From NCBI GenBank assembly GCA_033977485.1, contig CM066987.1:89746588-89810587 (forward strand): a DNA stretch of 64,000 nt, written 5' to 3'. The notes beneath the pieces are model-generated. The model was not told the origin of the DNA, made no database searches, and worked only from the letters and a program-made list of their open reading frames with translations. The stretch is from Hydrangea macrophylla (lineage: Eukaryota > Streptophyta > Magnoliopsida > Cornales > Hydrangeaceae). Positions 21,633 through 32,873 of this stretch are shown piece by piece (position 1 is the first letter of the stretch; every line of letters starts with the position of its first letter). A program made the translations under genes and the position numbers.

Positions 21633-22016
21633 CACCCAACTGGAGTTTGCCGTTCGAGTTAATGTGCGATGCTAGAGACTATGCCATTGGTGCAGTTCTA
21701 GGACAGAGGAAGGATAACAAGCCTTATGTAATCTACTATGCTAGTCGAACACTTAACGAAGCTCAAATGAATTATACGACTACTGAGAAAGAGCTACTGG
21801 CAATAGTCTTCGCTCTGGACAAATTCAGGTCTTATCTGATAGGGTCCCCAATCGTCTGTTTTATAGACCACTCGGCCCTCAAGTACCTATAATCTAAGAA
21901 AGATGTGAAACAAAGGCTTATCCGCTGGATACTCCTACTCCAGGAATTTGATATCACTATAAAGGATAAAAAAAGGAGTAGAGAATGTGGTCGCCGACCA
22001 TTTATCTCGGTTGACA
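21633..22016 (+). pseudogene. Athila RNase H
   Basis: The markers are ELMCDARDYAIGAVLGQ, YASRTLNEAQMNYTTTEKEL and FIDHSALKYL, ending near VVADHLSRL after a frameshift at about 21975. A stop follows 21890. The enzyme would degrade the RNA strand during copying. Confidence 0.9.
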
Positions 22017-23345
22017 TTTACTGACAACACTGAGCCTGTAGCAATAAAAGATGAATTCCCAGACGAGCAACTGATTGCTGTCTCCAGTTTGCCTTGGTAC
22101 GCAGATATAATAAATTACCTTGTTACAGGAGAGACCCCAAGTCATTGGTCAAATCAGGACAAGAAAAGGTTCCTTTCGTTCGCACGTCATTTCTTTTTTG
22201 ATGACCCTTACTTATTTAAGTATTGTGTTGATCAGGTCATCAGGCGTTATGTCCCGAATGAGGACATAACTGTAATTTTGGCCTCCTGTCATTCTGAAGC
22301 CTACGGTGGCCATTTTGCCTCCCAAAAGACTGCACATAAAGTATTGCACAGCGGCTTCTATTGGCCCACCGTGTTCAAAGATGCCTATGCTTTTTGTAAA
22401 TTGTGCCAACGATGTCAAAAGCTTGGTACAATTTTGAAAAGGAATTCGATGCCCTTAACTCCCATCATTATAATTGAAATATTTGATTGTTTGGGCATAG
22501 ACTTTATGGGCCCGTTTCCTAAATCTAATAACTATGAATATATACTCCTGGCTATGGAATATATATCAAAATGGGTAAAAGCGATACCTACGAGACGCAA
22601 TGACCACAAAACGGTAATGTCCTTTCTTAAGGAAAACATCTTATCGCGTTTCGGGACCCCAAAAGCACTAATAAGTGACCAAGGTAAACACTTCTACAAT
22701 AGGTCTTTGGAATCACTACTCAAGAAATACGGGGTGAATCACAAGATCGCTCTAGCTACCACCCACAAATGAACGGACAGGCAGAGTTGGTTAACCGTGA
22801 AATCAAGCATATATTAGAAAAGACGGTTAGTTTCAACAGAAAAGACTGGGCTTATAAACTGACTGATGCTTTTTGGGCATACCGTACTGCCTACATGATA
22901 AATCTGGGAATGTCCCCATATAGGCTAGTGTATGGTAAGGCATGTCACCTCCCTGTTGAAATTGAGCACAAAGCATATTGGACGACACGCTTATTAAACT
23001 TTGACATTAAAGAGGGAGGTCATCTCCGGAAACTCCAGTTGGCGAAACTGGAAGAAATCCGTCGAGATGTATATGACAATACTAAACTCCATAAGGAAAG
23101 GTTGAAGGCTCGCCATGATAGAACGATTTTTCAAAAATCTTTTGAGCTAGGACAGAAAGTTTTATTATACGATTCACGCCTTCATCTCTTCCCAGGAAAA
23201 CTCTGATCTCGGTGGACAGGACCCTTCATAGTCAAGCATGTAATTCCACATGGGGCCGTTGAGTTATTTAATCCTAAGAATGACAGAAGTTTCAAGGTCA
23301 ATGGATAAGGTTAAAACCGTTCTTAGAGGATTTCCAACCCGAGGT
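21987..23345 (+). pseudogene. Athila integrase
   Basis: The HHCC zinc finger (CHSEAYGGHF, then CKLCQRC) lies at about 22285-22415. The catalytic triad is visible as GIDFMGPF (about 22495), ISDQGKHF (about 22675) and the Glu in [12 protein letters not shown] (about 22775). A frameshift at about 22765 separates the third acidic residue. The C-terminal part after 22880 contains [26 protein letters not shown], highly typical of Athila. A stop lies near 23205, and weak coding continues to about 23345. Confidence 0.9.
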
Positions 23346-23533
23346 CGAGCACATCTAACTGGATGAGCCCGACTATGCCTCAACCTAAAATGCTCGAGTG
23401 CGTTTTCACTTTGTTGTTGTACTCTTTCTTTTACAGTATTTCATTTTTGTTTTGTTCTTTTCTGTCTTTTTGAATGTGACTTCGATTCTTAATCTGCTAT
23501 TCCTTGCTTTCTCTCCCTTACAGGATATTAAAA

Positions 23534-23803
23534 ATGAGGGACGATGACGTTCATTCCATAGGGTCATGGGCTGATTTGAAATATCCTAACCCCCCTTGGA
23601 CTGCCGACGAGATAGCATTCTGCTTTTCTCCCTATCAAGGACCAGGGGCGGATGATGTAGTGGACCTGACCTATGGGTACATCCCTTACGATCTTACTCT
23701 CCTCCAGATCAATCCTTTCGAGCACATGGAACTCCCTGAAGAGGAAGGTGAACCTGAAGGGTACTTTGTTGGGGAAATGGATGACGCTCTGTTGGAACAG
23801 TGA
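23534..23803 (+). CDS. Athila accessory ORF of unknown function
   Basis: ATG at 23534 lies 11 bases after a good splice acceptor (CTCCCTTACAG, ending 23523), so a spliced transcript is likely. The 89-residue product is acidic, begins MRDDDVHSIGSWADLKYPNP and has a Pro/Tyr-rich middle. Coding-like sequence continues past the stop for about 150 bases. The position between integrase and the env-like gene is where Athila elements carry poorly understood reading frames. I recognise no domain. Confidence 0.45.
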   Translation: MRDDDVHSIGSWADLKYPNPPWTADEIAFCFSPYQGPGADDVVDLTYGYIPYDLTLLQINPFEHMELPEEEGEPEGYFVGEMDDALLEQ

Positions 23804-24780
23804 GAAAATGACTCAATGTGGGAACCATGGGAAGAAGTGGACTTACAGGATGTGGTGCCCAAACGCTATAATGTCGTATTCACATATGTTGACGATTTCC
23901 TTGTCATCCAAGTGGTTCCCTACATTTATGTGCACTTGAGCTATGTGTTGTTCCGGCTTCACTGCCCTCTACCTGCTAGTGCACATGGGTCTATCATACC
24001 AATAGTGAGGCTAATTTTTGGTCACATTCCTTTCTTTTTCTTTTTGCTTTGTTTATTTCTTTTTGTTAGTTCTTTCCCTTGTTCTAGTTTATTTATTTCT
24101 TGTTTTCTTTGTTGTTTTCCTTTATCAGGAATGTCACTATGAATCATATGTTACCACCACTGTTCCTTCCACATCAGTTGTTCCACGGGATTGGACCATA
24201 TATACGGCCCTCGGGTACTCTACCGCAAGAGGAAAGTCCGATGCGAAATCACACGCCGTTATCGCTTTCTCCATCCGGATCACCTCCTACACGTGCAATC
24301 AATTCTTTGGATAGTTCAGACTTACTTAATGATGCCCTGGATGCCTTTCGGCTATTCTAGAAAAGGGAATCAGCAAATTTGGACCCCACATTTGGAGCTT
24401 TGGCAAAGACAGACATTGTGGAAGACGATATCTTCATGCTTGAAGAATAGTGCTACACTTCAATTGTATTCCGTCATTTTCATCTTTCTTTCATCAATTG
24501 AAGTGTATTCCTAGATAATATTTTTAGTAGTTTCAGTTTCTTTTAATTTTTCTATTTCAATAAGGTTTTAAATACCATGCGGAAGCAATAATGTTGTAAA
24601 TGGATGCTAAAATATTGTTCTATCTATAAAATATTTGCAATTCTCTATGTTGATGATGACTTTTTGGTTTATATGTCCTGTCACTGAACTGTTTTTATCA
24701 CCTTCCTGTATTTCCAGAACAATATTGGTCAGTTGGGGGTGTATAATCCTTTAATTCAGTAATATTATAAAATTTCAAGG
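23804..24780 (+). other. Non-coding spacer between accessory ORF and internal palindrome cluster
   Basis: Short overlapping ORFs without a domain occupy 23816-24514, perhaps decayed exons. A polypurine-like CAGTTGGGGGTG stands at 24730-24741, just before the palindrome cluster. Confidence 0.4.
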
Positions 24781-24893
24781 TTCGATCGATCGAACTCACC
24801 TCGATCGATCGAAGTTATCTGCACCTCAAGCGCTTCAACATGCCTCAATCGATCGAAGGTTCGATCGCTCAAACCTTTCTCGATCGATTGAGA
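24781..24893 (+). promoter_or_regulatory. Internal TCGATCGATCGA cluster (possible promoter module)
   Basis: Five TCGATCGA-type palindromes plus CTCAAGCGCTTCAA reproduce the composition of the LTR cluster at 15228-15342. A TATA-like TATTTAAA follows at 24898-24905. Confidence 0.5.
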
Positions 24894-24897
24894 CTTG

Positions 24898-24905
24898 TAT
24901 TTAAA
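24898..24905 (+). promoter_or_regulatory. TATA-like box before the env-like gene
   Basis: TATTTAAA directly follows the internal palindrome cluster, a few bases from it, and precedes a pyrimidine-rich CTCTCTCTC stretch. This layout resembles the LTR promoter. Inferred only from position. Confidence 0.35.
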
Positions 24906-25088
24906 CGAGGCATCGTCATTACACTTTCTCAGTTTTTCACTCTCTCTCTCTCACGTTCGAGCGATCGGAGACAGAGGAGAAGCTCGCGTTTTTGGACCAC
25001 CGTGCACAACTACATTACTTGAAGATAACCGGACCATTCGGATCATCAACTTCGACCTCCTCCTCCCCCTTGTCGTACGTATATTGAG

Positions 25089-25492
25089 GTAAGGTTTCAG
25101 TTTTAACCCCCCCCCCCCCATGTCTTTCTTTTCATACTAATTGTATAGGGGGTGCCCCCAATGGTTATTAATCAGTTATTTTGTTGCTTGTTTGCTTAAT
25201 TTTGTGTTTGCGGGCATTTTTCGTAATCGTTGGCTGTCGCTGCACCTTCCCTGTGCTCGATCGATCGAGATAGGTTCGAGCGATCGAGCTCAACCACAGT
25301 TCAATCAATCAAGAGTGGTTCGAGTGATCGAAACTAGCCCTCTTCTCGATCGATCGAACATGGCTCAATCGATCGAAGCGGCGATCTTTTCAATCGATCG
25401 AATATCCTTCGATCGATCGAAGTGCAACAGTTTCCTTTTTCTTTTCTGGTTTCCTGTTTTTAATGTTTCTATGTTTGTTTCTTCTATTTCAG
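25089..25492 (+). other. Predicted intron upstream of the env-like ORF
   Basis: The donor GAG|GTAAGG (GT at 25089) and the acceptor TTCTATTTCAG (ending 25492) frame a 404-base intron. It contains a run of C and a second palindrome cluster (25256-25422). The acceptor is nine bases before the ATG of the env-like gene. Confidence 0.5.
25256..25422 (+). promoter_or_regulatory. Second internal TCGATCGATCGA cluster, inside the predicted intron
   Basis: About nine TCGATCGA-type units, some with one change (TCGAGCGATCGA, TCAATCAATCAA). The cluster lies about 360-520 bp after the TATA-like box, similar to the spacing in the LTRs. Confidence 0.5.
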
Positions 25493-25501
25493 GGCTTTAC
25501 A

Positions 25502-27004
25502 ATGAACCCTATCACTGGGTATCACAAGTTCAAGCCATTTGACCTAACCATACCTGACCCTAAACCCGATCACGGGTTCAGGAATGAGGAAGACCGGGTG
25601 TGGTTCACTAGATACTTCCAGTCTCGGAAGGTTATGCTTGAGCGACCCCTCGAGATAGCATGGCTTGCCACTCCTTGGTATCTTGCATGGATACGCGCTA
25701 TGCTGCAGTGGTACGCATTCCTCTCCCAACCGAAGCACGTTAATTTATCCTGGATTAGGGAGGCATATGCGATGATGGTTAGGGACCCAACTGCCCCATT
25801 CACACTATGATCATTTTTCCATGGTCGGGAGATCATCTTTAGTCTGGCCACTGTCTCCGCTGCTTTAGGGGTACCCGAGGTACCTGACTGTGTTTGTCCA
25901 CACCGTGCTAACACACCGCTGCTCTTCCCAACTATTATTATCAGAGAGATCACTGGGGGTGCTCTTCCGGGTTGGGATGGCGAGGCCCTTATTCCTGACT
26001 TCTACCTCACAGATAATTATCATATGTTGCACCTCACTCTCAGCAATTGCCTCTTAGTGACATCTTATCGGGAGAAGATTGCAGCATGGTATGCACGTGT
26101 GGTATATGCGATCGGGACACGGCAGTCGGTCTATATGCCTCGCCTTTACATTGATTTCATGAGGCACCCCACACGATACATTCAGGCCAAGAAGCACTTA
26201 AAGGGTGCTTGGGCCATTCATCGGGTTATTGAGCAGGCGGGTCTACTTCTGTTGGCGGGTGATGTGACTGCCCAGTCTCGCAGTTGTTTTGGCGAGACTG
26301 CTTCCCACCAGTTTGATGCGCAAAAGAGAAAGAGGCGAGGTAAAGGTAAGGCGAAGGTTGGCGAGAAGAGGAGGAGAGGAGGAGGCACTGATACGGAGGG
26401 CGCTGCTTCTGGGACGCCCACAGAGGTAAAGGAGCAAGAGTCTGAGGAGGAGATGGATCCTATTGAGGAGGTTGCGAGATTTGAGCTGAGACAGAGGTCT
26501 CAGGCTCGTGCCCAGAGAGAGTCTTCTTCTGCGCCTCTCCCGACTGTTCACCAGTTACTATTAGAGAAGAGAGAGGCTCGAATTAGACTTGAGGGCAAGG
26601 TTGATCAGATCACGACTCTGCTGGAGGCAATCTTGATCCAGATTGGAGTTGACCAGGCAGTTCACGCAGCTTCTGCACCACCCCTCAGCGATCCACCTAC
26701 AGCTGCTCCCGCCACCTCCACCGTCCCACTTTTCACTACTGCAGCTCCACCACCCACCATTGGCCCATCATCTTCCGCTCCACCTTCCCAGATTGATCCT
26801 ACAGCTTCTTCATCATCGGTGGCACCGCCTGCTACGGAGATACCACTTCCACCTCCTCCTGTCGTGGCCGACACATCATTATCTACTACAGTTGTCACGA
26901 TGGCGAGTGACCCGGCGACGGCTACGACTGTTGCTGAGGGTGGCGGTGGGGATGCTCCCGATGTGTTTATTGAGATATTATCAGACGTCGCCGATGATGT
27001 CTAG
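25502..27004 (+). pseudogene. Athila env-like ORF
   Basis: One frame of about 500 codons starts MNPITGYHKFKPFDLTIPDP. It is broken only by a TGA at 25808-25810, which could derive from CGA. The first 250 residues resemble the conserved globular part of the third ORF of Athila elements (FHGREIIFSLATVSAALGVP; YMPRLYIDFMRHP). A basic, NLS-like stretch (KRKRRGKGKAKVGEKRRRGG) follows at about residue 280, then an acidic part, then a Pro/Ser/Ala-rich tail. No clear signal peptide or transmembrane helix is seen, so 'env' is only a positional name. The role is unknown. Confidence 0.65.
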
Positions 27005-28980
27005 TTTCTGCTGGATCGATGTTGTTGGTTATTTTTGGTTATTTGGTTGTTTGGATATTTTGGACATGGTGGTTGGATTTGGATGTTGTTGGTTGGTCTG
27101 TTGGTTATTTTTGGATACTGTTGGACTATTTTGTTTAATGTTGGGTGGTTTGGATGTTTTGCATTTTAGTTTGTATGGCATATAGTATCACTGTTCTGTT
27201 CTTTCACTTTATTATATTTCCAGTGATTAGTTCTATTTTAAGTATGGATCCCATGCTCTATATTTCATATCTTTTTGATCTTTGCTGCTTGGAGTTGTAT
27301 GCTTTCTGTATAGGTTGTTACACTTGCGATTCTTATGATGATATATCAGGTGATATCTCTCTATCTATTTTTGAAAATCGCCTGCTGAGGACATTGCAAT
27401 TTTCAGTTGGGGGTGGGATGTAGATAGATAATCACCTGTGCATATTTTTACTTAGCAATCTAGACCACTCTATCTATTACATATGTCATACAATCTCCAT
27501 TCGAAGTTTGTTAATTAAATTAAATTACAAAATTTCAAATTCAACAAAATTTCAAAAAAAAAAAATATTTCAAACGATTAAGTAAGGTTTGAATTAAATT
27601 GGTAGAATAATTTTTAATATTCACTTCTATTTACCTGTTGTCGAGCAATGACACAACCATTTTATTCTCATCCTTTTATGAATTAAGTTCAAGCGTTTTT
27701 CTAGTTTCTCTAGGATGAATGCATATGTTGACCATTCTTGTATCCAAATTATTTGCACGTGTTAATAGCTATGCAGAAAACTTAAAATAAGAGTTAATAT
27801 GACGTTCGTACTTTAAGGAATAGAGTAGTGGAAACTAGTACCCTTAGTGAGCTTTTGAATCCAATCTTCAATCTTGAGGGAATTATCACATCAAACTCGA
27901 ATTGTTCTTATTGAATAAGTGAATTAAATTCATTGAATAGTCTCTGATTCTTCATTTTGGCTTCTTAGTAGAGGAGAACGTTCAGGATTTACCAACTAAA
28001 CTCAATGAACATTTAAGTGTTAAAAATTAAGAAGTTGAGAAAATAATTTAAGCCATCATTATTTGCTCCTTACCTTTCCATTTACCTGTATCAACACTCT
28101 AAGAATATGTGTTGTTCTTAACCCCACACCTAGTAAATACTTCCAAATCTATTGTGAAATTCTAAATCCCTAATTTTATACTTTGACCTCAATATACCCC
28201 ATTGCACACCCAAAGTGATTAAATTGTTGAAGTATGAGGAGGGAGTAGTAGAGGGAAGGGCTGCATAAAAGAAAAGAAAAGGAAGGAGTAAGTCCAGGTT
28301 AAAAAAAAAAGGTGATGTATATATATGTATGGAGAGGATGGTTGGAATGAAGTGAAGAAGAAATTACTAAAACTAAATCACATGAAGATGTGCAATTTCT
28401 TACCCCTTTCATTTCTACCCTACTAAATAAAAATCGTCAAGTCAAAGTCTTAATGATTCTTAACAACTTAGTTGAAACACGAACATGTAATTTGAGTTAT
28501 CCACGGCATTTTGCTCCTCTGGTAAGTAGTATTCCTTTCCTGAGACTATACACTCTAAAATGTTTGTCTTTTATAGAGTCGAGTATGGAAGCGTTAGTAT
28601 CCAAAAAATCACTCCTATCAAAGCTTCCATATCTTGTGCGATCATTATTAAGCAAGTTTCTGTGAGATGTTCATTTCTGAGTGTAATAACTATGTGAGAC
28701 TTGAGTTGAAACTACAATTTTTGAGAGTATGATAGTCTAAACAACTCTAAATAAAGTTCAATGTATAGTTGTTAACTTCACACACACACGGATTCATGAA
28801 TGTTATGCATATGTTATTTTTATCTTGGTGACATGAGGAGCATGTGTATTTCTTTCATGGTTTGAATGAGGATGATATGTTATGTAGAGCCAAATTAATA
28901 GTTGAATAGAAGGGAGTGTTCAAAAATTTTTCTATATCTTTTTTAGCTTAAAATTGGAAGAACTTTGTGGGTACATTCAC
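27005..28980 (+). other. Athila 3' non-coding region
   Basis: About 2 kb without a domain. It includes a polypurine-like CAGTTGGGGGTGGG (27404-27417), A-rich purine blocks near 28260-28310, and short blocks also found in the second Athila element. Confidence 0.6.
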
Positions 28981-28991
28981 TGCGAACCGTC

Positions 28992-29059
28992 ACGAGACAA
29001 CACTCGTCCACTAGGGGAAACCTAGGGGTTTAACGGCTTGTTGCATTTGCTAAATGCAA
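28992..29059 (+). other. Three-hairpin cassette upstream of the polypurine tract
   Basis: Hairpin 1 is ACGAG(ACAACA)CTCGT at 28992-29007. Hairpin 2 is CTAGG(5 nt)CCTAG at 29011-29025. Hairpin 3 is TTGCATTT(GCT)AAATGCAA at 29041-29059, a perfect 8-bp stem. The second Athila element has the same three hairpins at 55610-55678, with hairpin 2 made of different letters. This suggests a conserved RNA structure of unknown role. Confidence 0.5.
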
Positions 29060-29200
29060 CTGCGATTCCTGCGAAAGTGAGTTAGGTAGTTTCTTTCTTG
29101 TTATTTTAGTTTAGTTAATCTGGGTCTAGTCTATTTTAGTCAGTATAGTATTAGTTTAGCTTGTTTTTATTTTCGCTCGATTGCTAGGGACTAGCAAATC

Positions 29201-29215
29201 ACTAGTTAGGGGTTG
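29201..29215 (+). other. Polypurine tract region of the Athila element
   Basis: ACTAGTTAGGGGTTG immediately precedes the 3' LTR. It is a weaker purine tract than the AAGTTTGGGGG of the other Athila element. Confidence 0.6.
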
Positions 29216-30863
29216 TGATAAGCGGGGGTATTTGTAAAATACAACCGCGTTAAAAGAAGAAAATGTACTAAATTATTTCACAATTCCTTTATTTATCTGC
29301 AGTTTGAATTACAACGCCAGTTTGTGCACAATTTGATTAAACTATGATAAGTGGTGTTGTTTTAGTGGTTATTCGTGTAGGTTATTGTTGCTGTGTAAAG
29401 AATTGGATGCGAAAGATAAAAGGAAGTGCTGAATTGTAATGAGGACAACTAAAAGATGAAAAGTGGACCTCAATCGATTGAAGAACATTCGATCGATCGA
29501 AGGTTCGATCGATCGAGAGAAGCTCAAGCGCTCGAAGATCCCAGAAGTTCAATCGATCGAACGATGTTCGATCGATTGAACATGGCTTTTATCAAATTAT
29601 ACACGCACGCAGCGGAATGGACTTTGAACCCTAAGCATTAGGTTTTTAGTATAAATATTCATATTGTATACGTTCATAGGGACGCCCACATTAGTTTTTA
29701 TCAGTTTTTAGAGAGAGAATAGAGTTTTTTTTTATGTTTTTGTAGGTTTTCCATTGATTCGTGGTTTTGTAGCTTGATTACTCTTGGTTTAATCAAAGTT
29801 TTTCATTCCAGGTTACTTCTTTATTGTTTATTTAAATTATGCACGTAGTTTATAGTAATATAATCTGTTAACTTCATAGTTTTGCATGCTAGACAAGTTC
29901 ACACCATTAGTTTTCTTAGTTTTCATGATTAAAACACAAACAAACAAGACCTTAATGAACTTTTACATTGAAAATGCATCTATGACACTTCAGACTATGT
30001 CTGAGTAGTCCCCAGGTTGGGAGATCACGATGAAACCGTGATCTCAAGCCTCTGCCATGCAGCAGAATAATTCCTGTGTTCGATCGATCGAGAAAGTTCG
30101 ATCGATCGGACCAGAGGCATTGCCGAGTGATCGAATCTAGTTCGATCGATCGAGAGATGAAGATGTTCGATCGATCGAAAGCGCGTCGATCGATCGAACC
30201 TTCTGATTCTTGAGGACATTCTATGCAGTATTCCTAGACTTTCTGCTTTATTGATTTGTTATCAAATTGTCCCTAAAACCTCAGTTTGTCAAAACAGTCT
30301 GTAAACTTAAAGCCTTGAGGCATTTTTCTTCAATAAACTTTGCAAACCACCCTCAATGCTAACACCATTGTAGGTGTAAGTCTTAACTATTGTTTTAAAC
30401 CACTTTTATGTATTTCAAACTTAATTGTGATGATATAGTCCCGGTCATGAAAGGACTATGGATTCTTTATCCTAAGAGAAATACGGAATACTGTAGAGAA
30501 TATACTCCATTGAGCTTCAACGTAACTGCATGGTAGATGGCTAAGTCGCGGTGGATTCATGTAATCCCAACATTCCCTTTTATTAATAAAAACACGTTTT
30601 AAATCATCGCTTTAATTAATTAGTTAGTAATTAGTTTAATCTAGTTTTATTGCTTTATCTTTAGTAATTGATAAACTGTGGAACTTTGTGTTCTACACTC
30701 CTTTAAAATTTTGATTTTTTTTATTTTCATGTTTGAGATTAATCTAGGTAATTAGTTTAACACCTTCCCTGTGGGATCGACCTGGACTTAACCAGATTAC
30801 TACTTGCACGATTACCTACACTTGGGTATAGCACACAAGCGCACACAGAAAAGTCTCGTGTCA
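29216..30863 (+). repeat. 3' LTR of the Athila element (1648 bp)
   Basis: It matches 14976-16619. Palindrome clusters are at 29468-29582 and 30078-30200, and the TATA box is at 29650-29657. Scattered point differences from the 5' LTR include several within the palindromes that alter or restore symmetry. Confidence 0.95.
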
Positions 30864-30868
30864 ATAGT

Positions 30869-31733
30869 CAAACATCCTCTTTAGAAGAATCCTCAGATGA
30901 AACCCATGAGGATGAAACCACAACTCCTAAGGGGAAGAGAAAAGCTAGCGAACCCTTAGATCCAGAATATTTTGGTGATTTTGAAATGAATGAGTTCAAT
31001 CAGGATGAATTTATTCACGTAGGGGAGGGAAAAGCTAAAGTAGACAAACCCTCTACTTCAAAATCAACTCCTGAACCAGTAGCAGCCAGGAGAGATGATA
31101 ACAATAAGTACCCAATAGCCCAGAATGGTACTTATTTAAATTTTACTAATGTACCACTTAGAGAACCAATAGTCAATATTGAAGATTGGGCACAATCATT
31201 GTCCATCATCATTAAAAATTATGATACTATATGGACTAGAGCAAAGTTTCTAGATTATATTGCAGCCACTCTACAAGGTGATGCAATACAATGGTTAAAG
31301 CAATGGGGAAAAAGTGAGTTAGGACAAGCCCAAAAAAAAAATTTTGTTAGAATATGACTCCTTTAACAAAATCCTAGCCAAATTTGCCCTTCTTTTAAAA
31401 ACTATTTTATGTGGCTTTGTAAGTGATACTAATTTGCAAGAAGATGCACATTATATTCTCGTTAAGATAGAATTGTGTAATATATGTCTTTATGAAGACT
31501 ATGTTACAACTTTTAAAAAGTATTATTATCAACTTGATCAATCAGCCACAACATATTGGCTTAATCAACTTTTTCACAAACTCCCTAATCCATGGGATAA
31601 GTTAGCTATTAAAGGCTACCCAAACGTTCTTAAGAAAATAGGAAAGAAAGATTCAGATAACTTAGGCTTTTGCATACAATATGTTCTTCGGTTGATAACT
31701 CATCACTGTTTAGAACTGAAAGCGAAAAAATAG
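30869..31733 (+). pseudogene. Pararetrovirus ORF1, coat-protein region
   Basis: After the Athila target duplication the frame continues with an acidic Ser/Glu/Thr-rich part and a basic KGKRKAS. The region from 31130 to 31730 fits the caulimovirid coat protein core, with AATLQGDAIQWLKQWG and a later helix-rich part around LPNPWDKLAIKGYP. A frameshift occurs in a run of A at about 31330. The product would form the virus particle. Confidence 0.65.
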
Positions 31734-32042
31734 GTAAAAAAACCAGATTCCCAATAATAAATATGGTCAACAATGTTGTGACAAAATTTTAAGGGAAAAT
31801 CTAAAGATAGGATGTTCAACTCCATCCTAGAGGAAAAAAGAAAGGATTTAAGAAAAGAAAGTTCAAGTGGAAACCATGGAATAAAAATAAAAATAAAATT
31901 TTTCCAAAAAGAAAAAATATGTTCGTAGCAAAAAGCAAAAAAAATATAGGTACTTTCAAAAAGAAAACCTGTAGGTGCTTCATATGTAATGAAAAGGTCA
32001 TTATGCACCTGACTGCCCTAAAAAAGGGAAGAGTGCAAAGAA
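31734..32042 (+). pseudogene. Pararetrovirus coat protein C-terminus with CCHC knuckle
   Basis: A strongly basic Lys-rich stretch (31830-31965) precedes a zinc knuckle at 31970-32016, with Cys-x2-Cys seen as CRCFICNE and then GHYAPDC. One base is missing in the AAAA run between the two halves, so the knuckle is split between frames. Such knuckles close the coat protein and bind RNA in this family. Confidence 0.7.
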
Positions 32043-32627
32043 ATGATCAAAGTTCTTGAAGAACAAGAATATGAAGTGCTCTTCAGAGAAGAAATTTCAG
32101 ATAAGGAAGAAATTCTCTATGAAATTTCTAGTGAAAACTACAGTTCTTCAGATGAGGAAATTAATAAATATATCTTCATGATGCAAGATAAAAGTCAAGA
32201 AGTTCCACAAGACGAATTAGAAAATATTCGCCTTAAAGATGTAGTAGGAGAGGAAGTCACTCTCACTAAATCTGAATTAGCACGATTTGAAAAACTTCAA
32301 ACTCTTGTTATTCCTGAAATTTACAAAATTTCTCGGTTTAATTTTTTCTCAGCACGAGTGTTTGAACAATATAGTGGAAACACAAAAGCTCAATTTTCCA
32401 GCGAAGGAAAAATTGATATTCCACTTTTTGATAAAAGAAAAGTTGCTACATGGAAGACAAAATACCCCCATATCCAATATATTTATATTGGTGTTATTCA
32501 AGTTACCATTACTACTTTATTCACACAAGGGATAGACACCCCAATATTAGCAGTAATTTTTGACAAAAGATTTTCGGACCCAATGAAAGCAATCATTGGA
32601 GGAATCCAGTCTAATATGGCTAATGGA
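32043..32627 (+). pseudogene. Pararetrovirus movement protein, first part
   Basis: An acidic leader is followed by features of the 30K movement-protein superfamily as seen in caulimovirids: YIYIGVIQVTITTLF (hydrophobic strand), then a GIDTPILAVIFDKRF box with the conserved Asp, then GGIQSNMANGV. These proteins enlarge plasmodesmata for spread between cells. The reading frame is cut by the CACTA insertion at 32631 and resumes at 39713. Confidence 0.7.
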
Positions 32628-32639
32628 GTACACTACAAA

Positions 32640-32864
32640 AAAAATAGGTCTTTTGTGACGAACTTTTTTGTGACGGACACAAATTCGTCACAAAAAAAGT
32701 TATTGTGACGGTTTCTGTAACGGAAATATGTCCGTCACAAATAATATTTTTTCGTGACGGAAATGTGCCTATCCGTCACAAATAGTTTTTTTTTCGTGAC
32801 GGAAACATACCTATCCGTCACAAATATATTTTATTCGTGACGGTAATGTACATATCCGTCACAA
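32640..32864. repeat. Left subterminal repeats of the CACTA element
   Basis: About ten copies of TTTGTGACGG or its inverse CCGTCACAAA. In En/Spm such motifs are bound by the TNPA-type protein and bring the ends together. Confidence 0.85.
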
Positions 32865-32873
32865 AAAATATTA

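Larger units (their letters stand above)
14976..30863 (+). mobile_element. Athila-type LTR retrotransposon, 15.9 kb, inserted in the pararetrovirus
   Basis: LTRs at 14976-16619 and 29216-30863 both begin TGATAAGCGGGGG and end GTCTCGTGTCA. The 5-bp target duplication ATAGT is intact (14971-14975, 30864-30868). The primer site is the tRNA-Asp type typical of Athila, and the order is gag, protease, RT, RNase H, integrase, extra ORF, env-like ORF, long 3' non-coding region. The two LTRs differ at roughly 2-4 positions per 100 where I compared them. Multiple stops and a hAT MITE in pol make it defective. Confidence 0.95.
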
